Below are positions 24,727-34,700 of a stretch of 64,000 bases of DNA, one piece after another. Location of the stretch: NCBI RefSeq assembly GCF_015831345.1, contig NZ_JADWYS010000001.1, positions 4,182,618 through 4,246,617 on the forward strand, given 5' to 3'. The notes under the pieces are model-generated. The model saw only the letters and a program-made list of their open reading frames with translations, made no database searches and had not been told where the DNA came from. The stretch comes from Caenimonas aquaedulcis. GTDB taxonomy: Bacteria; Pseudomonadota; Gammaproteobacteria; Burkholderiales; Burkholderiaceae_C. Positions within the stretch are counted from its first letter, which is position 1, and every line of letters starts with the position of its first letter. Made by a program: the position numbers and the translations under genes.

Positions 24727-25668
24727 TCAAGCCGCCCAAAGCACGCCGAGCGCGAAGGTCAAGCTGAACACGCCGAGGATCGTGGAGAGCGTGACGAGCC
24801 CCGCGACATAAGGGCCGTTGTAGCCCATGCGCACCGCGAGCACGTACGCGCTGGACGCTGTCGGCAAGGCAGAGAACGCAAGCAGCACGGACGCCTGCGC
24901 GGCGTCGAGCTTGAATGCGTGGACGAGACCTGCCGCCACCAGCGGTGTGAGCAAATGACGGATCGTGAGCAGGCACACCGCGAGCGTCTTCTGCGCCGCG
25001 AGGCTGGCGAACTGCATGCCCGCGCCGGCGGCGAGCAGCCCCAGCGCGAGCGAGGCCGCGCCGATGCGCGTCACGCCGGGCTCGAGCCAGCGCGGCATCG
25101 AGAACCCGAGCAGGTTGGCCACGAGACCGCAGGCCGTCGCGACGATCAGGGGGTTGCGCACCAGCTCGCGCAGGAAGCCGCGCTGCGCATGGCGCGCCAT
25201 CGGCCACACCGCGGCGACGTTGTACAGCGGCACGCAAAACCCGATCAGGATCGCGATCATCACGAGGCCGGGAGCGCCAGCGAGGCGCTCGGCGAGCGCG
25301 AGTGCGATGTACGAATTGAAGCGGAAGGCGACCTGCGCGGCGCCCGCGTGCTCGCGCCGGTCGACGTGCCGGCCGATCACGGGGAGGAAGGGCAGGGCAT
25401 ACGCCATTGCGATGCCGGCGAGCGCCATCAGGAGGCCCGCGCCGAGCAGGCTGGAGGCCGCGGCCAGGTCCAGCGGCGCCTTGGTGACCGACTGGAAGAG
25501 CAGCACGGGGAACAGGAAGTAGTAGACGAGCCCTTCGACCGGCCCCCACACCTTGCGGTCCAGCGGGGTGAAGCGGCACACGAGGTAGCCGCACAGGATG
25601 AGCGAGAAGTCCGGAAAGAGCAGTTGCGCGAAGTCCACCGGCAGAGCATAGCGAGGCGAATCACGCAC
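24727..25668 (-). CDS. AEC-family (auxin efflux carrier-like) transporter
   Basis: About 303-313 residues with ten hydrophobic helices in two halves and the mid-protein break (polar segment around [23 protein letters not shown]), as in bacterial AEC/MdcF-like permeases. These move dicarboxylates such as malonate or malate; the substrate here is unknown. The start codon is GTG; 25668 gives 313 residues, while GTG 25638 would give 303 and place the first helix nearer the N-terminus. It is divergent from the Bug receptor gene. Confidence 0.82.
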   Translation of the reverse strand: MRDSPRYALPVDFAQLLFPDFSLILCGYLVCRFTPLDRKVWGPVEGLVYYFLFPVLLFQSVTKAPLDLAAASSLLGAGLLMALAGIAMAYALPFLPVIGRHVDRREHAGAAQVAFRFNSYIALALAERLAGAPGLVMIAILIGFCVPLYNVAAVWPMARHAQRGFLRELVRNPLIVATACGLVANLLGFSMPRWLEPGVTRIGAASLALGLLAAGAGMQFASLAAQKTLAVCLLTIRHLLTPLVAAGLVHAFKLDAAQASVLLAFSALPTASSAYVLAVRMGYNGPYVAGLVTLSTILGVFSLTFALGVLWAA

Positions 25669-25765
25669 CGGGTTAGCCCTTATGTGGATTCCACAGCGCA
25701 GGGAATTGCCGCTGGGCTTAGGATTGCCGGTTAACCCCCGTCTTCGACAACCTCAAGGAGAGTTT

Positions 25766-26737
25766 ATGCATCGCCGCCAATGGTTCGCCCTGTCCGCCGC
25801 CGCGCTCGCGCTGGCCGCCGGCCCCGCGCTGGCCCAGGGATACCCCAACAAGGTGATCAAGCTGGTGGTGCCCTTCGCACCGGGCGGCACCACGGACATC
25901 GTGGCCCGCGTGATCGCCGAGCCGCTCGGCAAGGCGCTCGGCCAGTCGGTCGTCGTGGAGAACAAGGCCGGCGGCGGCGGCGTCGTCGGCGCGCTCGACA
26001 CCTCGCGCGCGGCGCCGGACGGCTACAGCCTGGGCGTGGCCACCGTGTCCACCACCGCCGCCAACCCGGCGATCAACCCGAAGATCCCGTACAACCCGAT
26101 CACGGACTTCACGCCGATCATCAACATCGCGGCGACGCCCAACATCATCGCGGTGCACCCGAGCTTTCCCGCCAAGGACTACAAAGCCTTCGTCGCGGAA
26201 CTGAAGAAGTCGCCGGGCAAGTATTCGTACTCGTCGTCGGGCACCGGCGGCATCGGCCACCTGCAGATGGAGCTGTACAAGAGCTTGTCGGGCACCTTCG
26301 TCACGCACATCCCGTACCGCGGCGCTGGCCCGGCCTTGAACGACACGGTCGCCGGCCAGGTGCCGATGATCTTCGACAACCTGCCCTCCGCGCTGCCCTT
26401 CATCAAGGAGAACCGCCTGGTGCCCATCATCGTGGCCGCGCCGCAGCGTGTGGCCGCCTTGCCCAACGTGCCGACCTTCAAGGAAGTGGGCCTGGAGCCG
26501 GTGAACCGCATGGCGTACTACGGCATCTACGGCCCCAAGGGCCTGCCGCCGGAAGTGGTCCAGAAGATCCATGACGGCGTGATGAAGGCGCTGTCGGACC
26601 CGGCGGTGAAAAAGCGCATCGAGGACACCGGCTCCATCATCGTGGGCAACACGCCGCAGCAGTTCGCCGAGCAGATCAAGGCGGAGTTCGAGGTGTACAA
26701 GAAGGTGGTGGAGGGGGCGAAGTTGAAGCTGGACTGA
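25766..26737 (+). CDS. Bug-family tripartite tricarboxylate-type solute receptor
   Basis: 323 residues. Periplasmic binding protein with signal peptide ([24 protein letters not shown]) followed by the family opening [23 protein letters not shown] and the block [11 protein letters not shown]. Bug proteins form two-lobed clamps for carboxylates and other small molecules, and in Burkholderiales most are orphans without adjacent TctA/TctB membrane genes, as here. ATG 25766 follows AAGGAG at 25755-25760. An intrinsic terminator lies 24 bases after the stop. The ligand is unknown. Confidence 0.92.
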   Translation: MHRRQWFALSAAALALAAGPALAQGYPNKVIKLVVPFAPGGTTDIVARVIAEPLGKALGQSVVVENKAGGGGVVGALDTSRAAPDGYSLGVATVSTTAANPAINPKIPYNPITDFTPIINIAATPNIIAVHPSFPAKDYKAFVAELKKSPGKYSYSSSGTGGIGHLQMELYKSLSGTFVTHIPYRGAGPALNDTVAGQVPMIFDNLPSALPFIKENRLVPIIVAAPQRVAALPNVPTFKEVGLEPVNRMAYYGIYGPKGLPPEVVQKIHDGVMKALSDPAVKKRIEDTGSIIVGNTPQQFAEQIKAEFEVYKKVVEGAKLKLD

Positions 26738-26761
26738 TCTTCAACTCACGCTCTCGAGACC

Positions 26762-26804
26762 AGCGACCACCCGCGCCTAGGCGCCGGTGGTCGCTTTTGT
26801 TTTT
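26762..26804 (+). terminator. Intrinsic terminator after the Bug receptor gene
   Basis: AGCGACCACC at 26762-26771 pairs perfectly with GGTGGTCGCT at 26786-26795, with further GC pairing in the 14-base centre, followed by TTTGTTTTT. It marks the end of the high-GC core segment and may also serve the convergent XRE gene. Confidence 0.85.
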
Positions 26805-26811
26805 GGGAAAG

Positions 26812-27114
26812 CTATTTGCGCTTGGCCCGCGACTTCGGTGTGGGGCGCGAGACATCGAATTCGAGCAGTCGTGACGGTGGCACGTCGAGCGCCTGTGCCA
26901 ATCGGCAGATGTTGACCAGCGCGATGTTGCGCTGCCCGCGCTCAACGCCGCCGAGGTAGCTGCGAGCCAGCCCGCTGTCCAGCGCCAATCCTTCCTGAGA
27001 GATTCCACGTGAGCGACGCAGCTCACTGAGATGCAGCCCGAATCGCTGCATGGGGTCGTATGCGAGCGAGCCGAGGGCGATCTCGAGCGTGGAAGTGGCG
27101 GTGGATTTCGGCAC
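26812..27114 (-). CDS. XRE-family helix-turn-helix regulator
   Basis: 100 residues. A Cro/CI-type HTH spans about residues 27-82: FGLHLSELRRSRGISQEGLALDSGLARSYLGGVERGQRNIAL, with the usual SQEGLA...SYLGGVERG recognition region. There is no further domain; the tail is basic (RPTPKSRAKRK). It is divergent from the low-GC membrane-protein/RTX island, with two inverted repeats in the space between, so it may control the island (inference). Confidence 0.85.
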   Translation of the reverse strand: MPKSTATSTLEIALGSLAYDPMQRFGLHLSELRRSRGISQEGLALDSGLARSYLGGVERGQRNIALVNICRLAQALDVPPSRLLEFDVSRPTPKSRAKRK

Positions 27115-27147
27115 CGGCCTAGGCTACGAGACCGTCCGTTATGAGGC

Positions 27148-27201
27148 CACTCTTTATGAGTGACAACGGCGGAAATCGTGTTAGAGTACTTAATATTCTA
27201 A
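27148..27201. promoter_or_regulatory. Two inverted repeats between XRE gene and island genes
   Basis: CACTC-TTTAT-GAGTG at 27148-27162 and TTAGA-N11-TCTAA at 27181-27201 lie in an AT-rich intergenic region upstream of the XRE gene and of the membrane-protein genes. The second spans TACTTAATATT, which could be a -10 region. They are candidate operators for the XRE regulator; this is inference from position and symmetry. The rest of 27115-27355 shows nothing else clear. Confidence 0.4.
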
Positions 27202-27355
27202 ATCGACATGGATGAGGACTTTCCGCCGGTCATTGGTCAGCTGAAATTCAACTGCGTTTCTTGCGACCACAGGTGATGGGCGCATGGCCTAAGGTCTTCA
27301 AGACTTTCGTGTGACGGCTGTCTGGCGGTGCTGCTATCAAGAATTCGCTGATTCA

Positions 27356-27389
27356 ATTGATATCGATCTGAAGGGTAAGTGGGCGATGG
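27356..27389 (+). pseudogene. Remnant of a paralogous membrane-protein gene 3' end
   Basis: These 34 bases match the bases at 28725-28758, the end of the second membrane-protein gene plus the start of the RTX gene, at 28 of 34 positions by my alignment. Read in frame they give IDIDLKGK, compared with IDINLKEK at the end of the intact paralog. The RTX start GTG (28755) aligns with ATG 27386 here. So a copy of the paralog once ended directly before the first membrane gene. Confidence 0.6.
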
Positions 27390-28105
27390 TGAATCATCTT
27401 CGAGAGAATATCGGGGCCGAGGAAACCTCGGAGACGAGGGATCGGTTTGCCACGCGGAGATCTTGGGTTAGGCGGATATTCGCCTACGGCGTGGTCCTGC
27501 CATTGGTCTTCTACTTCTTAATGGCCTTAGCTGTTCCAAGCAACATTCTTGATCAAGTCCCGGCTCTGCACGCATTCACATCAGGAGTGGCTCGCTTCGT
27601 TATGACGGTGTTTCCGGGAAGAGACATCCAAACTCATGCGAGAAGCACAGGATTTCCCCAAGCAGCCTTGCTGTGCAGCTCGGGCGCCGTAGTCCTCATT
27701 CCTTGGCTGATCATCGCGGCCGCGATGGGATTGATTATTGGCTACCCGTACGGACGCATTGAGAAAAATCCCTTCAAAGGAATGGGCGCAGCCCAAGTCA
27801 TCGTCACTGGGACTTTGCTCTTATTCGGAATTCCGATTGGAATTTGGATTGTGCAGATCTTCTTTCTAATTCCGGGAGATCCCGGAATCTACGCCGGTGT
27901 GACGACGATGATCCGATTCGGATACGCGTGGTTGTCGACGGCGGTTATCTTGCTTTCTGCGTCCTGCATTTTTCTGCAGCCTACATATTTGGCTTTTGTA
28001 GTCGATCGAGCGTTTATGGGAGGATTCAAGGCGGAAGCCTGTAGAAGGAAAGCCAGAAATGGGTCTGAGGCAGAGCCATGTGCGCAATACAGATCGGTTG
28101 GATAA
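27386..28105 (+). CDS. Four-helix membrane protein, paralog A of island pair
   Basis: 239 residues, lower GC than the core genes. Four hydrophobic segments: VVLPLVFYFLMALAV, AVVLIPWLIIAAAMGLIIG, VIVTGTLLLFGIPIGIWIVQ and AWLSTAVILLSASCIFL. It is clearly related to the next gene: FTSGVARFVMTVFPGRDIQ here matches FTASIREVLMSLFAGADIG there, and both continue with a conserved (S)TxF(P/S)(Q/E)xALL stretch. The start at ATG 27386 is chosen because it aligns with the RTX start at the duplicated junction; a GTG at 27311 would read through the remnant. No known family. The place directly ahead of an RTX giant suggests an immunity or export partner (inference). Confidence 0.65.
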   Translation: MVNHLRENIGAEETSETRDRFATRRSWVRRIFAYGVVLPLVFYFLMALAVPSNILDQVPALHAFTSGVARFVMTVFPGRDIQTHARSTGFPQAALLCSSGAVVLIPWLIIAAAMGLIIGYPYGRIEKNPFKGMGAAQVIVTGTLLLFGIPIGIWIVQIFFLIPGDPGIYAGVTTMIRFGYAWLSTAVILLSASCIFLQPTYLAFVVDRAFMGGFKAEACRRKARNGSEAEPCAQYRSVG

Positions 28106-28106
28106 A

Positions 28107-28751
28107 GTGAACGACACGCAGCCAATGGAGACGGAAATTAGCGATATGCATCTGATCGCCAGGGCTAGAAGCCGTGGAGGGCTTTCATGGCGTAGTCCCG
28201 GCGGGCCAATTTATCAGTGCCCACTACTCTTGATCTTCATCGTAGCCATCGCAGCTCCTGAAGACGTGGTTCGACGAAATCAAATGGTTGGCCGCTTTAC
28301 AGCGTCGATCCGGGAAGTCCTGATGAGCCTCTTCGCCGGCGCCGACATCGGGAGATTCTCTGAATCAACGAAATTTTCAGAGGTTGCCCTGCTCGTTTGC
28401 GCACTCCACTGGACTTGGCTGATTATTTCTATTTTTGCTACAGCAATCATCTTTGAAGTTGTTCGGGCGAAAGAGGGTTACGTAGTTTGGAAATACCTCC
28501 GTGGTGGAGGTGGACGTTTGGGATGGCGGGATCTTTGGCTGGTGTTGGGAAGCGTGATGGTATGCCCAGCGGCTCTACTCGCGCTAACTGCCTCCCCAGG
28601 CGACTGGTCTCTTGTGAAAGGGCTCGCGACGGACAGTCGTTTGGGATTTGGGTTGTTGTTGTGGGCAGCGTTTTGGGTGAGCGGCATCGCGTTGGGATTC
28701 GTGTATCCCTCCGCGAGAGCATTTATTGATATCAATCTGAAGGAAAAATGA
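28107..28751 (+). CDS. Four-helix membrane protein, paralog B of island pair
   Basis: 214 residues if GTG 28107 is used, one base after the stop of paralog A; ATG 28125 and 28146 are alternatives and ATG 28059 would overlap the previous gene. Four hydrophobic segments: PLLLIFIVAIAA, VALLVCALHWTWLIISIFATAII, WLVLGSVMVCPAALLAL and LLLWAAFWVSGIALGFV. Similar to paralog A in the loop and second helix. It ends IDINLKEK, and the AAGGA of its last codons is the ribosome binding site of the RTX gene, so the genes are coupled. Function unknown; see paralog A. Confidence 0.6.
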   Translation: MNDTQPMETEISDMHLIARARSRGGLSWRSPGGPIYQCPLLLIFIVAIAAPEDVVRRNQMVGRFTASIREVLMSLFAGADIGRFSESTKFSEVALLVCALHWTWLIISIFATAIIFEVVRAKEGYVVWKYLRGGGGRLGWRDLWLVLGSVMVCPAALLALTASPGDWSLVKGLATDSRLGFGLLLWAAFWVSGIALGFVYPSARAFIDINLKEK

Positions 28752-28754
28752 GCG

Positions 28755-31700
28755 GTGGCAGATTCTTTTGAAGAAAAGTTGTATAGGGAGCTAGGAAACT
28801 TTGACTCAATCTTCGATTCAGCCGGCGCTTTCGTTGGTTCTCAGGACGAGTTCTTCAAGCAACTTGGGGAGCTTGCTGGAAAGATTGGCAGTCAAAGACT
28901 AACGGCCGCAGACGCGAATAAGTTCGCCCCTGCCTTTGAGCAGCTTGCGCGGGTATATGAGGCCATAAACACACATTTGAAAGCTGAACCATTGCCTGCG
29001 GCGACCGATGCCGGGACGCGAATCAAGGGCTATTTTGGGGGTTTGACTCTCGACGCGAGGTTTCAGGCAGGCCGCTTGGCAGTCATTGCTCAACAGATTC
29101 AGAACGGTGACTTGTCGGCGCTTGATCGACTCACAAAGGTAGCGTCGGAGGCGTTCAAGAATCTTGGGGCCTACTTTGCCTTGATCCAGACGGGCACTGC
29201 CCTCTTCGAAGGTGGGGAGGTGACCGAGCAAAATGTCGTGCAGGCTACCGGAAAGGCGTTGGGGTTCTACATCGGACTTCAGGCCGGAACCGTCGGCGCG
29301 GTGGCCGCAGGCGGGATCACGGCTGGCGCCCTTGCTCTGGCGGGCGTCGCTGCTGCACCTATACTGGTGGGGGCAGCTGCGATAGCTGGAGGTGTTTTTC
29401 TTGGTTATGTAGGTGGTAAATTTGGCGAAGAACTTTGGTCGCAAGCGTACGACAACTACAGGAACATATATCTGCCAAAAATGCTCGATGGCGCGGAGTC
29501 CTTAATTGGGGTCATCGACACAAGGTTTGCCGAGATAAGAATTGCGTTGGGTCACTACGATGGCTCCTGGCTGGCCGGAATTGACGTGGATAGCCAGTCA
29601 AAAGCGGTGCTTACCGGGCTAGTGCTATCTCCATTGAATGTTCCATACAGTGATGCGCTCAATGCGGACATCGTGAAGCTCTTCGAGGTCTTCGCAGACT
29701 CTGACTCCGGTGGCGACGAATTGGTCGGTCGTGATCTCTTGCTCAAGACGGTGCTGACTTTCGCCAAGAGCAACGGCTACCTCACCGAACGAATTGAGGT
29801 AGCTGATGACGGCTCGACCGTCACATTGGAGCTTCCCAGCTTCCCGAACGCGGCACTCAATGGGCTACGCGACTATGTAGCCAATCAGCTCTCCGATACA
29901 GATCGATCGGGACTGAGCCTCACGCCTCCGGGCCGAATCGTCATCGCCGTGGAATCCGGTGAATTGACCGGCAACGACAAGGACGAATTGATGGTCGGCA
30001 GCTCCGACGACGACACCATTAATGGCGGTGCAGGCGACGACATCCTGGTGGCTGGTGCCGGGGCAGATAGCCTCGATGGCGGTACCGGCATCGATGCGCT
30101 CTTCGGCGGTGACGACGACGACACGCTCGATGGCGGCGCCAACGGCGACTACCTGTATGGCGGAAACGGCGACGACGAGTACCGCCTCGCACGGGGCGAA
30201 TTGTTCGACATCATTCGCGACTCGGACGGCAATGGCAGCATCTGGGTCAACGACCAGCAACTGACCGGCGGCAAGAAGGCCGCCGACGGCTACTGGGTCA
30301 GCGACGACAAGGAATGGGGCTTCATGCTGGCCTCGAACGGTGACCTCGTCATCAGCAGAGGGTCGAATCCGGACCACATCGTCGTTCGTGGCTGGCGAGA
30401 CGGTGGCGGCGACCAGCTGGGCATTCGGTTGTCCGACGAAGCGGCGCCCGAGCCGCAGGCCGATCACACCTTCACCGGTGACTTCGTCAGAAAGACTTCT
30501 CCCGACGACGCCAACCGGTATGTCTTCGACACCTACGGCAACTACATCGACGACGGTTCCGCTCCGGGGGCGCCGGATCTCATCACGGGGAGTGGCGACG
30601 CCGACCAAATCGATGGCCTGGCAGGCAACGACGCTTTGATCGGGCGGGCGGGCGACGACTCCATCGAGGGTGGGGACGGCTCCGACGTGCTTCAGGGTGG
30701 CACAGGCGCCGATACCTTGAACGGCGGAGCGGGCGACGACATCCTGTACGGCTCGTCCAACGGCAGCTTGCCCTACCCCGTCACGGTGGACTTCCCGCCG
30801 CCGCCGCATGACCTGCCGGTCGTCGTTTCGGCTGGCTTCAACTGGTTGGTCACTGCAGCCAATTCGGCCGGTGCAGAGAACGTCGCCACGCGCTTTCTCA
30901 GCGTGACGCTCCATCGCGACGAGCAGATGGATGACGCGGGTAACGCCCTGGATGGCGGTACGGGTAACGATGCAATCTTCGCGGGCACTGGCAACGACCG
31001 GGCTGACGGCGGCGACGGCCAGGATGTGATCTATGGCATGGGGGGTGCGGACGTCCTGTTCGCCGATAGCGGCGATGACATGGTCTATGGCGACGGGCCT
31101 TCACTGAATCCCAATGGCGATTTGGTCAATTGGGCGCCGGCCGAAGCGCACGGCGCCGATTTCCTGGACGGCGGCGCAGGCAACGACACGCTGACCGGGC
31201 AAGGTGGCACCGACGACATTTTCGGTGGTGATGACAACGACCTTATCTATGGCGACGACCGAAGCGTGGAAGTTACGCCGCTCAGCGCGCATGGCAACGA
31301 TTTCCTCGACGGGGAAGGTGGAAACGACACCATCGTCGGCGGTGGCAAGGGCGACGAGATTTACGGCGGTACTGGAGACGACCAGCTCGCGGGAGATGCA
31401 GGCGGTTTGGGTTCCAGTGACCCTGGCTACATCACGCCTTCACTCCACGGGGACGACTACGTCGATGGCGAAGACGGCAACGACACCCTGATGGGCGAAG
31501 GTGGGAGCGACCAGCTTTTCGGTGGCTCGGGGAATGACATCGTGCTCGGCGACACGCGAGGGGATGGGCTTTCTGGCCTAGACCACGGCAGTGACTACAT
31601 CGACGGCGAAGACGGAAACGACTCCCTCGTAGGCGAGGGCGGGGCCGATGAACTCTTCGGCGGCTCGGGCAATGACACGCTGCTGGGGGACGATTCCACC

Positions 31701-34700
31701 TCCCAGTTGGTCGCGGCGTTCCACGGCGCCGATTACCTCGACGGCGAAGATGGCGACGACAGCATCGTCGGAGGCGGCGGCGCGGACACGCTGATCGGCG
31801 ATGTTGGCAACGACAAGCTCTTCGGCGACGCAGACGACGTCCCCGTAGCCAACCAGGGCAACGACGTGCTGGACGGCGGCGCAGGCAACGACTCGCTGCG
31901 CGGCTTCGGCGGCGACGATCAACTCGCCGGCGGCGAGGGCAACGACACCGTCCAGGGCGAAGCGGGCAACGACGTCGTGGCCGGCGGCGAGGGCAGCGAC
32001 GACGTGCAAGGCGGCGATGGCGCGGACATCGTTGCGGGCGACGCCGGCAATGACCTCATCTCCGGTCAGGCAGGCAACGACACGCTCACAGGCGGCGAGG
32101 GCAACGACGAACTGCAGGGCGGCGAAGGCGCCGACGTGCTGACCGGCGACTCGGGCAACGACACGCTCTTTGGCCAGGCAGGCGACGACGTGCTCGACGG
32201 CGGCGAAGGAAACGACACGCTGCAGGGCGGCGGGGGCAACGACACGATCGCGGGCGACGGACAGGACCTGCTACTCGGCGAGGACGGCGACGACGTGCTC
32301 ACGGGCCATGGCGCCGCCAACGTGGCGATGGACGGCGGCGCGGGCAACGACTGGCTCGAAGGCGGCGCGGTCATGGTGGGCGGTCTCGGCGACGACACCA
32401 TCTTCGGCTCCGGCCCCGGCGTGGCGGGCGGCGCGGGCAACGACACCTACGTCATCGCCGAGACCATGGGATACACCTGGGTGAACGACACGCAAGGCGC
32501 AAGCACGATCCGCCTCACGGGCGCGAGCGGTGCGATGACGCTGGAGCGCATCGACCTTCCCGGCCAGCCGATCTCCCTGGACAACCTGCGCCTGAACGTG
32601 GGCGCGCTGAGCGTCGACCTGGCGGGCATGCTCACGGGTGGCATTGCGAATGTGGAGGTCAGCGGCCACACGTACACGGCCGGCGAACTGTTCGGCCAGA
32701 CGTACAGCGGCAGCATGAGCCAGTCGAGCGCGGCTGCCGGCTCGGCCCTGCAAGGCGGTGCGCAGGACGACGCGCTCACGGCCACGGGCGGCGGCGCCAC
32801 GATGGCAGGCGGCGCGGGCGCGGACACCCTCACCGGCAGCGGCGGCAACAACACCTACCGCTACTTCCAGGGCGACGGCGCCGACACCATCACCGATGCG
32901 GGCGGCGGCACGCTGGTGCTGGGTGCGGGCCTGTCCAAGGACGACGTCACTCTCTCGACCGACGCGGGCGCCATGGTGCTCACGTTCGGCGCGGACACTG
33001 ACGATTCCATTCGCCTCACCGGCTTCGACGCGAACAACGCCGCGCAGCCCGCAGGCATCGCCACCTTCAAGTTCGCCGACGGCAGCTCGATGACGCAGGC
33101 CGAACTCGTGCAGCGCGGATTCGACATCACCGGCACACCGTCCGCCGACACCTTGCAAGGCACCAACCTCGCGGATCGCCTCACCGGCGGCGCGGGCGCG
33201 GACACGCTGGCGGGCCACGGCGGTGCGGACGTGTACACGTTCAACCTGGGCGATGGCGCCGACGTGATCGCCGACGGCGACACGGCGCTCGGCACGGGTG
33301 ACGCCTTGCGCTTCGGCGCGGGCATCGCACCGGCGGACTTGGCGGGCCTGCGCAGCGGCAACGACGTCACGCTGCAGGTGTCGGGCACCAACGACCAGGT
33401 GACCCTGAAAGGCTACTTCGCCACGGGCGCGGATGCGGTCGAAGCGATCACGTTTGCAGACGGCACCAGCTGGACACAAACCGACGTACTGGCCGCGGTC
33501 GCGGCCGGCGGGCAGATCGGCTGGACGCTCACCGGCACCGCGGGCAACGACACGCTCGCCGGCGTGGGCGGCAACGACTCGCTGCGGGGCCTGGCCGGCA
33601 ACGATTCGCTCAATGGCGGCGCAGGGGATGACACGCTCGACGGCGGCGCGGACGCCGACACGCTCCTGGGCGGCGCGGGCAGCGACGTGTACGTCGCCAG
33701 CTTCGGCGACTTCATCGATGAGGTCGGTGGCGACGCCGCCTCCATCGACACGGTGCGCTTGCCGTTCCCCAGCACGCGCTCCTTCTTCGAGACCCCGCTG
33801 GACGGCACGACCTTGTACGTGCGCGACTACGCGACAGGCATCGCGGCGACGGTGGCCGCGCAGTTCACCGCGTCCGGGGCGAGCCGCCAGATCGAGCGTT
33901 TCGAGTTCAGCGACGGTGTCACATTCACCGCGCAGCAGGTGATGGACCGCCTGAACACGGGCATCGTCGACCGCGACGAGCTGTACACCACGGCGCTGGC
34001 GGACTCGGTCAACGGCGGCTACGGCGCCGACTACATCCACGGCAACTCGGGCGACGACACGATCCATGGCAACCAGGGTGACGACGAGCTCTACGGCGAC
34101 TTCGGCAACAACCAGCTGTACGGCGACGAAGGCCAGGACACGCTGTGGGGCAACAGCGGCAACGACACGCTCAATGGCGGCGCGGGGCTGGACCGGCTCG
34201 ATGGCGGCGCGGGCAACGACACCTACACGCTCGCGGCCGGCCAGGGCATGGAGATCATCGGCAACGACATGAGCGGCACGGACCGCGTGCTGCTCGCGGC
34301 CGGCATCACGGCGGCGAACGTGACGCTCACGCGCGTCTCCTCGCCGGCGGCCGCGGACCTGTCCTTCCGGGGCGACTCGCTCGTGGTGCAGCTGGGCAGC
34401 ACGGGCGACCAGATGTGGATCGAGAACTACTTCGACGCGAACGCGCCGGGCAACATCGAGTCGATCCAGTTCGCGGACGGAACGTCCTGGAACTACGCGG
34501 CGGTGCTCACCAAGGTCGGCGCGGGCGGCACGGTGAACACACAGACCGGCACGACCAAGGCGGACACCTTCACGGTGGATCACTGGAGCGACGTGGTGAC
34601 GGACCCGTCGGCGGCGGACATCGATACGATCAACGCGTCAGCGAGCTTCAAGCTGCCTGCCAACGTGTCGAAGCTCACGATGACAGGCACGTTGAACCTG

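Noticed and set aside
25684..25696. TGTGG-ATT-CCACA palindrome between the AEC and Bug genes
   Set aside because: A single short symmetrical site with no second copy or known regulator nearby; kept only as a note.
27311..27385. GTG-started extension of membrane protein A
   Set aside because: It reads through the remnant of a paralog, and the duplicated junction aligns the RTX start with ATG 27386.
32271..34583. Long frames antisense to the RTX gene (also 34638-36095 and 36870-37862)
   Set aside because: The repeated GGxGxD codons leave the opposite strand free of stops, producing repetitive Val/Ala/Arg-rich artefacts.
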